Of a stretch of 64,000 nt of DNA, positions 35,773-47,319 are shown in pieces. Within the stretch, counting starts at the first letter, position 1. Every line of letters begins with the position of its first letter. The translations under genes and the position numbers were made by a program. Source of the stretch: Cannabis sativa (taxonomy: Eukaryota; Streptophyta; Magnoliopsida; Rosales; Cannabaceae); contig NC_083603.1 in the NCBI RefSeq assembly GCF_029168945.1, positions 34,011,396 to 34,075,395 of the forward strand, in the 5' to 3' direction. The notes under the pieces are model-generated. The model was given only the letters and a program-made list of their open reading frames with translations. It was not told the origin of the DNA and did not search any database.

Positions 35773-36229
35773 TCAATATATATATATAAAGGAAAGCACA
35801 AAGGGAGAAAATATTCAAACGACACCACAAAACAAAATATAAAAACTTTAATAAAACATAGTTAAACTATTTATTTGTATTAAGCAAAAAAAAAAGTCTA
35901 GATAGTCTTTTAAAAATAACTACATCATCAGATACAAGATCAGTTTATTAAATTTAGAAATGGTTAACTTTTTCATTTATTTTATTATAAAAGTACATGT
36001 AATTTCTTTGTTAATTTTACAATCTTTAATATTTCTCATAAAATCACTATCTTTCTATATATTTTAAAAATAGTAAATTATATTTATAATTTTAATACTA
36101 TTACTTTGTTTATAATAACACAAATTAAAATATTATATTTTAGATTATATCACTCAATATAATTACAATATATATATAAAGATTCCAAAAATTAGACAAC
36201 ACCGCGCGAAGCGCGGCTTAGTTCCCTAG
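35773..36229 (+). mobile_element. complete short Helitron (457 bp)
   Basis: Starts TCAATATATATATATAAAGG after an A. It ends with the GC-rich hairpin CCGCGC-GAA-GCGCGG (36202-36216), then CTTAGTTCC and CTAG, followed by T. This hairpin is unlike the ACGTGC hairpin of family A, so it is a different family with a B-type 5' end. No coding sequence. Confidence 0.8.
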
Positions 36230-36245
36230 TTTATAAATAGAATAA

Positions 36246-37565
36246 GGGATAATTCCAATCTCCAAAAACTCATGCAGATTAATTTTCAATTTCAAAAATT
36301 AACAGTAATAATCCTTAAGGTCACTATTTCCATTAATCTGTTAGTCTGTAGTTAAATGATGTATTTGTTCATTTAAAAAAATATCACGCGTTGACAAATT
36401 ATTTGTCCAAATCATAATTTTAATTTAAAATAATTTTTTTTTTATAAAAATGAATAAATTATTTTAAAAATTAAGTTTTATCTTTGTTTTTTCTTTTTCT
36501 TTTTCTTTTTCTTTTTCTTTTTTCATTTTTCATTCTCAGCATCGACCATTTCTCTTCTCTCTTCCCTTTGTATTCTTCATTCTACGGCTGAACCTTCATA
36601 GCCACCATGGCCAGAAGCTTCGACCACCCTTCGATCGAGCTCCACTTCTCTCAAACCTGTTCAAGTTAAACTACCCCAAGATCACAACGTCGTTCCCATG
36701 CTTTCCTTCACACGCCGTCCTTCTCGCTGCACAAATTTGAAACATTTTGAGCAAAATAGATTTTTATAGAGAAGTTTAAAAATGCCCCATTCTCAAAGCT
36801 TCACCCCATTTTATTTTCTCTCTCTTCTCCTACAGTTTCCCTACAACAAGAACAAAAAAAATCCTCACCCACACCATGCTCAGATTCGCAATTCGGACCA
36901 CATCGATGTCATTCGAGAGCCTATTGCAGGGAGGTCAAAGTTGGCATTGCTTCTACGATCATAAGCTCTGCAATGTTCTCATTTGCCACCTATTTTGTAT
37001 GCTTTTTCTTTCCCTGCATTCCCTCCTTTTCCCTTTTCTTTCTTTTTTTTTTTTATTTTTCTTACCTAGTTTCTCAGTAGCCAAACAAAATTTGGCTTCA
37101 ATATTTTGGCTCACCGAAGCATAAAAGCCATATGAGGCTGGTGCAATGCACTCGCGCTTCTATCTCAAGAACTAGGCAAGGTTTCGTTTTTCTTCATGAA
37201 CCTTTTAATTTGTGGTTTGTTGACTGTACTTCTCACTTCAAGTTTTGATTTTTGAAAATATTATTTTTAGTATGAACTTGCTACAGACTCTCTGGGTTAT
37301 ATGAGCTTAAGAATATATATCTTTTTTAGTCAATGGTGAATATCTGTTTTGACAAGCTTGGGTGAAGAAATACTCAAATAGTAAACTATCAATCAATTTG
37401 ATTCAATAATATGACTTTATTTTTCTTCATAGGCATGTGAACCAAGATTTGGGTTGGTTTTTGTCATTCATGACCAGAGCCTAACCACCTTGGGAAATCA
37501 AAGAAAACCATGTCGAATCTGGATTGTTTTTAGTCATCGACAACTAGAGCCATTGTTGATGGTCA
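36246..37565. other. left half of the Mutator-like element, GC-richer interior
   Basis: After the terminal repeat there is a pyrimidine tract of TTTTTC units (about 36486-36530). A GC-richer stretch (36535-37150) follows that differs from its AT-rich surroundings and looks gene-derived. It has an ATG in good context at 36606 but the frame closes within 20 codons, and two small open frames (36782-36964, 36876-37124) resemble no family I know. It may be captured gene sequence. The source is not identified. Confidence 0.5.
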
Positions 37566-37689
37566 AACTACTACAAAATTGGGCTTTAGAGGCGATTTTT
37601 AAGGCCTTTTCTGCATCAGTTTTAGTAAAATTCGCTACCGCTGATCCAGGTGATGTTGTAGGTTCCAAAACAACCAACGCTGAATGGTA

Positions 37690-37800
37690 CCCTATGGCGT
37701 CAGTTATTTCATAGGAATCAACACCATAGGGTACATATGGCGTCGGTTAATAGTATATAACCGACACCATACACCCATATAACCGATGCTATATAACTTA
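37690..37800. repeat. left subterminal repeats of the CACTA element
   Basis: Four or more copies of ATGGCGTCGGTTA or its inverse TAACCGACACCAT lie within about 110 bp. In En/Spm such motifs bind the transposase. AT-rich DNA without genes follows to about 38100. Confidence 0.85.
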
Positions 37801-39363
37801 AAACCTGATGTCTAATCTATAATTAATAATTATTTTTTTTTTTGTTAATTTAATTTATTTAAATTATATATTTATTAATTTATATATTATATTATTTAAA
37901 TTAAAATAAAATTAAATATTTACTTTTATAAAAGCTAAATTAAATATTATTTAAATTAATTTTATGATTAGCCAATGTACCTAATTTCATTTCATAGAAG
38001 CAATTAAATAAATTACAATAAAATATTACACAAATATTGTAAAATTAGTCCAAGTATTAATAAGTTAATAAATCTAACTACAAGTTAACCTAAAAAAATA
38101 AGTTAGGGAAGAAATTTTTTAAGGCCTTTCAGCATCAATCATCTAAGCCTTCGTGAATCACCGCCATCAACCATTCTATCCACTGTCGCTGTATTGGTAA
38201 TAATTCAGTTTTTGAATTGTATTCTTGCTTTTCTCCAAACTGTAAAAAAAATATATTAGTTTTTGTATATATTATTATTTGTTATTATAATAAATACAAT
38301 CAATAATTAAAACTTACAGCTTTTTGACCTTATATATAATGATTGGGGTTTGCATGTGCGACGATATCAGTCTTGTATTTCAAAACATAAAAATAACATT
38401 CTTGATTTTTAGGTTGTCTTGGACAATTTGTTAGTGAAATTTCTCGCCACGGCCCAAGATACGCATTTGATGCCCCTATATATTTGTATGCTCTATTTGG
38501 AAAAGTATATTAACATTTCAATTCATTAGTTAATTAAATAATTTGTTAGTCATTAAATTATTGCCTTCCCAATATTTCAGTAATTTGTTGGGAACTTTGT
38601 GGCCACGTATAGGGTCTAAATGGATAATTTTCCTTGGCGCAACGACCTCTAGCATCCAATGCACACTAAAAAATTATATTGAGATATAAGTAAGATAGTA
38701 TAAAAATAATTTCAAGTTATAATATAGAAATGAACGATTAGCATTAAAAAATTAAAAAGTATTTACCCGATATTTCAGGGAATAAAGAACATTTGGTGGT
38801 TGTTATTCATCGATGATATCCAAGCAGCCAATCATTTTGTCTCATTCTCAAAAGACTGACTCTTCTCTTCATCGTTGATACCATTCACTGTGAGAAGCTC
38901 TGGGTTGTAAAACTTGAAAAATTTTCTCAAATCGTTTATGCTCTCCCAGATGTGCCTGCATTAAATTGTTAAGTATTAGTGTCTTATGATAATTTCACTA
39001 GAATTTGATATATAAGGTCAATTAGATTAAAGAAGAGTATACATCATTCCAAACAGCATTCCTTGGTTGCCGATGAAGTCACACACTGCCACCTGCTGGA
39101 AATCCTTTCCAAATAATGTGATTTGGAGACGCGGTGCTATGAATCCTCGGGGCACCAGAATTGTGATTATATCACGTTTATCTTTGAGTCTTAGAAATTC
39201 AGCAATGATCAATTTTAGCAAGTTAGGGATTAAAGCCATGACTTTTGGTGAGAATAATTCATCTTCTTCATTAGCACCGCCTTGTGGAGAAGGCATGGGA
39301 CCTTTCCCCTTCGATACATCTCGCCTTGATGGTGGTTGAGCGAGTGGACCCTATACAAAATAC

Positions 39364-40029
39364 TAGGGTTGGGCATCATCTAATCCAATCCAATTGAACC
39401 GAACCGATCCAATCCAATCCAATTACAAAAAGTTAGATATCCAATTACAATTGGATTGGATTGGATTCTAAAAGTTAGATTCTAATTGGATTGGATCGGT
39501 TATTGGATGTCAATCTCAAAATCCAATTAAAAACCGATCCAATCCAATTACATTTATATATATTAAAAAATTATTTATATGATAAAAAATATTAAAAAAT
39601 ATAATAAATATTTATTAGATTTTTGTTGTATGTTGAATTTGTAACACTTAATTATTTAGTGTATTTATTTTCACGATGTTTTGTTCTATTTTATTACTTA
39701 AAAATGTTGTTGTTTTAATTATTTAAAATTTTTAGCTACAATGCACTTGTAAGAATAGTTTATTTATGAAGTATTAAACTTAAATAAAAAGTGATACTGA
39801 GTTTTTTACGTATTTTTCTTTATATTTTTAAGTTAATATTGAAATTTAGGTATATAATTGGATATCCAATTAAAAAACCGATCCAATCCAATTAGTAATT
39901 GGATTGGATTGGATTGGATTTTGAGGTCTAATTAGATTGGATCGGATGATGATTTTCCAAATCCAATTATTAATTGGATTGGATTGGATGAAGAAAAAAA
40001 GGTTGGATTGGATCGGATGCCGACCCCTA
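39364..40029. mobile_element. hAT-type MITE rich in ATCCAATCC repeats
   Basis: The 666-bp element has inverted ends TAGGGTTGGGCATC and TAGGGGTCGGCATC. It is flanked by a perfect 8-bp duplication, CAAAATAC (39356-39363 and 40030-40037), diagnostic for hAT insertion. Both sides carry dense short repeats of ATCCAATCCAATT and its inverse, so the whole can fold back. The middle is AT-rich and non-coding. Confidence 0.93.
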
Positions 40030-40052
40030 CAAAATACACCATTATATATCAA

Positions 40053-40275
40053 ATTTGATCCTAATTCTACCGAAATTTCAGCAGCATAATGGTTGTAATT
40101 GAATGCCTCCAAAAATGTTAAACATGCCTATATAATGACAAATAACACAGATATAACAGTTGTTTATTCATCCATCCCACCGCAACACATATATTTGTAA
40201 AATCTACTTCACTATGGTTGAATATTTAAGATATTCAAACTCCACTAATCATTAATAATTAATTTATAACAAAGT
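40053..40275. repeat. CACTA internal direct repeat, copy 1
   Basis: About 220 bp that recur in the same orientation at about 51604-51855. Shared stretches include TGAATATTTAAGATATTCAA and AACTCCACTAA. This copy lies beside the hAT MITE in the second gene. Confidence 0.75.
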
Positions 40276-42108
40276 TACCTCAGGTGTTGCAATTAGGTAT
40301 TTAGGCCAAGGAAGGAACATGTTTGCTACTTCCTTAACATATTTGCACCCTTCAATTGAGAATGGAATTTCAGCATCCTCTTGTAGTATTTTTGAAATCA
40401 TAACCCAGGCATGTGAATCATCATAATCTTTCCAGTAAACTTTGATTGAACCCTCATGTTAGTACAGATACGCTCGGGCCACAACATTGTCGATATTGTC
40501 AAAGCAGAGATATATTAGCTGATCAAGGGCCTTCTAGTCATCGGAATTGTATAGCAGAGGTGGCTCGTTGAGGGAAACAAACTCCTCAGCATAAATTTAT
40601 GGTCGACCCTCATCCTCACAAGCGTATTGTTGTGGAACAACCACCTCTCCTTCTTCCTCTTGTTGGGCAATGTTTTTCTTCTGTTTAAGGGATTTGATTT
40701 TGGCTTTTAATTTATCAATCTCCTTCTATTGCCGAGTCACAACATCAGAAACTTCCTTTTTCTTCCTGCCAAACAATTTAGATGCCCTGGTAAGGAACCT
40801 GCAAATCATTAAATAAAATTAGCTATGATTTATTTTGCATAACTAAAGAAACAACATTTCTCAGGTACTAGCATATCTAGCAGCCCTAACATGTCCAGGA
40901 TGCTTTGGTATCTCGAGCGCCTGCGTTAGGATATCGTTTTGGCCATGGACGTGAATTTGTCCCTGAGTAAGTAGTTGCTCCTCTAATTGAGCCTAATGCA
41001 CATATTCAAGCAATTAGTATATGAATTATATATACTAACTCATTAGTAGTACTCAATTAAGGATTAATATATACTTACTATCTTTTTGGCAATTTCTTTA
41101 TCGTAATCAGTGAAAAATTTTGTTCTCTTGATCCGAGATTGGATCCAAACACTGTGGCGTTGGGGATCTTGAACCTCTAAGTCCTTTTTCTACATTATTT
41201 TATAACAATTAAATGAGTACAATTATATTTTGAAGCACATTATTAGAAATCATTGATTACTTACCACATCTTCCCTTACGTTCACCATTCCACTCCGACC
41301 ACTTCGATGTCTGGATTGGATTTTTCCTGAATGTTCCCTTAGCACCATACTCAATTCCTACAATGCCAAAAAAATACATCAGATACTAGTACTTGTATTT
41401 AAGAGTTTATCTTAGTACAAATATAATTAGCACCTGAAATTTAGGAGTTAGTCAACTTTCAACAAATTTCAACCAATCAGTAAGGTCAACTTTCGGATGC
41501 TTTTCAGGGACTTGTGCCAATCGGTGCACATCTTTTTCTTCTAATGCAAGCATTATAACATCTTTTGTCATACTGTTCTTGAAGTCTTTCATTAACTTCC
41601 CAGCAAGGGTCAGACAATCATGTTTGAAATCATCTCGCACTATAAAATCCGTCTAGTTTGAAGGAAAACAAACACGATTAGAGTTAACATCTGAATTAAT
41701 CAAAAACATATCAAAATTCTCACAAATAACTGCTTACCTATATATCTTTCCAAACTTTATTTTTTAGTATAGGGTTGACTTCTCTAAGTTCTAAAGTCGA
41801 TACTAGCTTGGAGTATTTTTTGCCACAGTACTGTCCTTGTCATTCACTTCGAGTGCCACTCTTTTTCCTTGGTCCATTAGCTTGGATATTCCATTCATCT
41901 TAGTAGCTCCTCATGTAGGTATCGCCCTAGGACACTCTGCTTCTGGGTCTGAATTTGAGCCTGAACCTGAGTTAGCCATATCTACACCATTAACAAACAA
42001 AATTTAAAGTTAGCTATATAATAGAGTAACTACGTACATAAAAAAAAAGCCTAACAAGTAATCTATAAAAAAATATTAAATACATAAACAAATATTATCA
42101 CAAGTAAG

Positions 42109-43059
42109 TTACCAATTACACACAATTCTTTTCTTTTTTTGTTTATGTTTGCATGAATTACGATTGGCCCATATTCCCTCATTGATATCGTTTCCAATGT
42201 ATTGAACATCGTCTTCCTCAAGGTTACGATCAATTTCCATTACTTGTTCATGAATTGGTTGCCAAACAATGAAGTCATCATAACATAAATTAACATTCTC
42301 CTCATCCTCTTCATTCTCTAATAACCTCCTTTCTGGTGTCGATAAAACAACAGACCATTTATCATTAGCCGGATCAGAAATGTAAAAAACTTGAACTGCT
42401 TGGCTATCCATGATGATGGGATCATTCTTGCTTTCCCAAAGTAAAACCAAGCTTGTCAGTTTTTACTCCAACATTGTTGTCAACCCAAGAACATTTAAAA
42501 AGTGGAATTCGGAACGCTATTTAATTGAGCTCCCATATTTCTTCAATAACCCCATAATACGTCATAGTACCTAAAACATGGTTTCTATCTTTTGCACTTG
42601 CAAAATGCATGGTTTCTGCGACGATACATATGCCACTATTTTGAACCTCTCGAGCATCATATCTTGACTTTTGTATGGAAACGTTTACCCCTTACAATGT
42701 ACGCTTCATGCTTTGCTGCCGCAAAAGTTAATCCAAGGGCAATACGACTCAACACATCAGATACTCCATGATTTGGTTCGTTCAACTTTGCTATAATGGT
42801 ATTCTTTAACCACCCAATGAAAGTTTAACAATGCTGGTCTGTAACCTATTTTTGTTCATTTTTATGATTTCTTAGAACCATTGATTGTAACATCTCCATA
42901 TGGTCACTATAAAACATGTAAGGTAAATCAAGTTGTTGTTCATCATGACTTAAGAAATGTAAATCAAAGGAAAAGCTACTTACGTTATATATAGTTGAAC
43001 CTTTGCATTATTGTTCATCAGGACTACTTGAGCTTGATCTAGTTCAAACTTGGACTGTC
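42109..43059 (-). pseudogene. CACTA transposase (tnp2-type) gene, 3' part with DUF4216
   Basis: Downstream half of the transposase gene split by the Cassandra cluster. Just left of the cluster the minus strand resumes the DUF4218 tail (ELDQAQVVLMNNNAKVQLY, about 43046-42990, one base out of frame). Then come DUF4216 pieces (about 42760-42450, several stops) and the open piece 42450-42109, containing QAVQVFYISDPANDKWSVVL. Frameshift and stops show that it was already decaying. Confidence 0.85.
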
Positions 43060-43064
43060 ACCAT

Positions 43065-45057
43065 TGTAACGTCCCCGCTTCAAGCCTCCATTGGGTCCTT
43101 CCACCCACGGAATAATGGCTCTTATACACGAGTACGTCACTCTGGCTACTTCATGGACTGATGACTGACCCTACAGACCAACACGAGTGTTTCCAGCGTG
43201 CTTTGTCCTCACTCACACACTTCCAGGGAAAACTTCCCAGGAGGTCACCCATCCTTAAATTACCCCAGGCCAAGCACGCTTAACTATGGAGTTCTTTCGA
43301 GATGGGCTACCGAAAAACAAGATGCACCTTGTTGATATAGGTAGTACCAATCAATCCATTTAAGCCCTCTTTAACTGTGTAGTCCCATACCTACACAGTC
43401 TCAGAATCATCCCACTTGACCTTCCCCAGGCGGTGTGGGATTGCACAGCTTACCCGGTGTTTCCCCTTACGGATCACGGGACTACTGACTGTCACAATCA
43501 CCCCCCCTTACGGGGTCCGACGTCCTCGTCGACCACACTTCCGGCTGGGTCAAGGCTCTGATACCATTTGTAACGTCCCCGCTTCAAGCCTCCATTAGGT
43601 CCTTACACCCACGGAATGAATGGCTCTTATACACGAGTACGTCACTCTGGCTGCTTCATGGACTGACGACTGACCCTACAGACCAACACGAGTGTTTCCA
43701 GCATGCTTTGTCCTCACTCGCACGCTTCCTGGGAAAACTTCCCAGGAGGTCACCCATCCTTAAATTACCCCAAGCCAAGCACGCTTAACTGTGGAGTTCT
43801 TTCGAGATGGGCTACCGAAAAACAAGATGCACCTTGTTGACATAGGTAGTACCAATCAATCCATTTAAGCTCTCTTCAACTGTGTAGACCCATACCTACA
43901 GAGTCTCAGAATCATCCCACTTGACCTTCCCCAGCAAAGTGTGGGATTGCACGCCTTACCCGGTATTTCCCCTTACGGATCACGGGACTACTAACTGTCA
44001 CAATCACCCCCCCTTACGGGGTCCGACGTCCTCGTCGACCACACTTTCGGCTGGGTCAAGGCTCTGATACCATTTGTAACGTCCCCGCTTCAAGCCTCCA
44101 TTGGGCCCTTACACCCACGGACTAATGGCTCTTATACACGAGTACGGCACTCTGGCTGCTTCATGGACTGATGACTGACCCTACAGACCAACACGAGTGT
44201 TTTCAGCGTGCTTTGTCCTCACTCACACGCATCCTGGGAAAACTTCCCAGGAGGTCACCCATCCTTGAAATTGCTCCCAGGTCAAGCACGCTTAACTGTG
44301 GAGTTCTTTCGAGATGGGCTACCGAAAAACAAGATGCACCTTGTTGACATAGGTAGTACCAATCAATCCATTTAAGCTCTCTTCAACTGTGTAGACCCAT
44401 ACCTACAGAGTCTCAGAATCATCCCACTTGACCTTCCCCAGGCAGTGTGGGATTGCACAGCTTACCCGGTATTTCCCCTTACGGATCACGGGTCCTCGTC
44501 GACCACACTTCCGGATGGGTCAAGGCTCTGATACCATTTGTAACGTCCCCGCTTCAAGCCTCCATTGGGTCCTTACACCCACGGAATGAATGGCTCTTAT
44601 ACACGAGTACGTCACTCTGGCTGCTTCATGGAGTGACGACTGACCCTACAGACCAACACGAGTGTTTTCAGCATGCTTTGTCCTCACTCGCACACTTCCT
44701 CGGAAAACTTCCCGGGAGGTCACCCATCCTTAAATTACCCCAGGCCAAGCACGCTTAACTGTGGAGTTCTTTCGAGATGGGCTACCGAAAAACAAGATGC
44801 ACCTTGTTGACATAGGTAGTACCAATCAATCCATTTAAGCCCTCTTCAACTGTGTAGTCCCATACCTACACAGCCTCGAATCATCCCACTTGACCTTCCC
44901 TGTGCGGTGTGGGATTGTACAGCCTTACCGGTGTTTCCCCTTACGGATCACGGGACTACTGACTGTCACAATCACCCCCCCTTACGGGGTTCGACGTCCT
45001 CGTCGACCACACTTCCGGCTGGGTCAAGGCTCTGATACCATTTGTAACGTCCCCGCT
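43065..45057 (-). repeat. Cassandra block 1: four minus LTR units and a stub
   Basis: Tandem minus-strand units sharing single internal segments. The third unit has lost its LTR start and most of the internal segment (junction CACGGG|TCCTCG at about 44491). The block ends 15 bases into a fifth LTR, where orientation flips to plus. Confidence 0.9.
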
Positions 45058-46050
45058 ATTGTGACAGTCAGTAGTCCTGTGATCCGTAAGGGGAAATACC
45101 AGGTAAGCTGTGCTATCTCACATCGCCTGGGGAAGGTCAAGTGGTATGAGATTCTGAGACTGTGTAGGTATGGGACTGCACAGTTGAAGAGAGCATAAAT
45201 GGATTGATTGTTACTACCTATATCAACAAGGTGCATCTTGTTTTTCGGTAGCCCATCTCGAAAGAACTTCACAGTTAAGCGTGCTTGACTTGGGAGCAAT
45301 TTTAGGATGGGTGACCTCTTGAGAAGTTTTCCCAGGAAGCGTGCGAGTGAGGACAAAGCACGCTGAAAACACTCGTGTCGGGTCTCCGTAGGCCGATCAT
45401 CAATCCAGAAGCACCTGCAGTGACGTACTCGTGTATAAGAGCTATTCATTCTGTGGGTGTAAGGACCCAATGGAGGCTTGAAGCGGGGACGTTACAAATG
45501 GTATCAGAGCCTCGACCGGCCGGAAGTGTGGTCGACGAGGACGTCTGACCCCGTAAGTGGGGGTGATCGTGATGCGCCGCAGTCCTGTGATCCGTAAGGG
45601 GAAATACCAGGTAAGCTGTGCAATCTCACATCGCCTGGGGAAGGTCAAGTGGTATGAGATTCTGAGACTGTGTAGGTATGGGACTGCACAGTTGAAGAGG
45701 GCTTAAATGGATTGATTGGTACTACCTATATCAACAAGGTGCATCTTGTTTTTCGGTAGCCCATCTCGAAAGAACTCCACAGTTAAGCGTGCTTGACTTG
45801 GGAGCAATTTTAGGATGGGTGACCTCCTGGGAAGTTTTCCCAGGAAGCGTGCGAGTGAGGACAAAGCATGCTGGAAACACTCGTGTTGGTCTGTAGGTCG
45901 GGCCGTCGGGCCCATGAAGCGGCAGTGACGTACTCGTGTATAAGAGCCATTCATTCCGTGGGTGTAAGGACCCAATGGAGGCTTGAAGCGGGGACGTTAC
46001 AAATGGTATCAGAGCCTTGACCCAGCCGGAAGTGTGGTCGACGAGGACTT
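45058..46050 (+). repeat. Cassandra block 2: two plus LTR units
   Basis: Begins with the last two internal bases (AT) and a complete LTR from 45060. The primer site is at 45499-45511, then a second LTR and a truncated internal segment ending GACGAGGACT. The next base starts a minus LTR 3' end. Confidence 0.9.
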
Positions 46051-47319
46051 TGTAACGTCCCCGTTTCAAGCCTCCATTGGGTCCTTACACCCACGGAATG
46101 AATGGCTCTTATACACGAGTACGTCACTTTGGCTGCTTCATGGATTGATGACTGACCCTACAGACCAACACAAGTGTTTCCAGCGTGCTTTGTCCTCACT
46201 CACACGCATCCTGGAAAAACTTCCCAGGAGGTCACCCATCCTTGAAATTGCTCCCAAGTCAAGCACGCTTAACTGTGGAGTTCTTTCGTGATGGGCTACC
46301 GAAAAACAAGATGCACCTTGTTGACATAGGTAGTACCAATCAATCCATTTAAGCCCTCTTCAAATGTGTAGTCTCATACCTACACAGTCTCAGAATCATC
46401 TCACTTGACCTTCCCCAGGCGGTGTGGGGTTGCACAGCTTACCCGGTATTTCCCCTTACGGATCACGGGACTACTAACTGTCACAATCACCCCCCCTTAC
46501 GGGGTCCGACGTCCTCGTCGACCACACTTCCGGCTGGGTCAAGGCTCTGATACCATTTGTAACGTTCCCGCTTCAAGCCTCCATTAGGTCCTTACACCCA
46601 CGGAATGAATGGCTCTTATACACGAGTACGTCACTCTGGCTGCTTCATGGACTGACGACTGACCCTACAGACCAACACGAGTGTTTCCAGCATGCTTTGT
46701 CCTCACTCGCACGCTTCCTGGGAAAACTTCCCAGGAGGTCACCCATCCTTGAAATTGCTCCAGGCCAAGCACGCTTAACTGTGGAGTTCTTTCGAGATGG
46801 GCTACCGAAAAACAAGATGCACCTTGTTGATATAGGTAGTACCAATCAATCCATTTAAGCTCTCTTTAACTGTGTAGTCTCATACCTACACAATCTCAGA
46901 ATAATCCCACTTGACCTTCCCCAGGTGGTGTGGGATTGCACAGCTTACCGGGTGTTTCCCCTTACGGATCACGGGACTGCCGTCAATCACCCCCTTACGG
47001 GGTCCGACGTCCTCGTCGACCACACTTCCGGCCGGGTCAAGGCTGCGATACCATTTTGTAACGTCCCCGCTTCAAGCCTCCATTGGGTCCTTACACCCAC
47101 GGAATGAATGGCTCTTATACACGAGTACGCCACTCCGCCGCTTCATGGATCGATGATCGACCCTACAAACCAACACGAGTGTTTCCAGCATGCTTTGTCC
47201 TCACTCGCACGCTTCCTGGGAAAACTTCCCAGGAGGTCACCCATCCTTGAAATTGCTCCAGGCCAAGCACGCTTAACTGTGGAGTTCTTTCGAGATGGGC
47301 TACCGAAAAACAAGATGCA
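46051..47319 (-). repeat. Cassandra block 3: three minus LTR units, last truncated
   Basis: Two full minus units and a third that stops inside the LTR at AAGATGCA. The junction to the next block contains GCAATTTCAAG, a short copy of sequence present about 45 bp to its right. Confidence 0.9.

Larger units (their letters stand above)
38130..41979 (-). pseudogene. CACTA second gene: Ptta/transposase_24-like with Ulp1-like C-terminus
   Basis: The start is proposed at 41979 (MANSGSGSNSDPEAEC). Exon pieces down the minus strand include 41640-41452; SRHRSGRSGMVNVREDV at about 41325-41275; a DUF8039-like piece with FLPWPKYLIATPE at about 40330-40280; 39296-39027; and, near 38450-38330, CPRQPKNQECYFYVLKY. 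The CPxQ...EC pattern of that last piece is typical of the end of Ulp1 (C48) cysteine protease domains often carried by plant CACTA and Mutator elements. Stops (one 22 codons after the start) and frame changes show decay, and a hAT MITE sits inside. The related remnant at 8671-11510 has the same exon layout. The catalytic His/Asp part of Ulp1 was not identified. Confidence 0.65.

Noticed and set aside
37562..37568. Exact 3-bp target duplication for the 15.5-kb CACTA element
   Set aside because: The flanks read TCA and TGA, and the left tip has A for the first C. The element is clear but an exact duplication cannot be claimed.
43553..43566. tRNA-like sequence GGCTCTGATACCA and its repeats
   Set aside because: It is the primer-binding site complementary to Met-tRNA, not a tRNA gene. 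No cloverleaf surrounds it.
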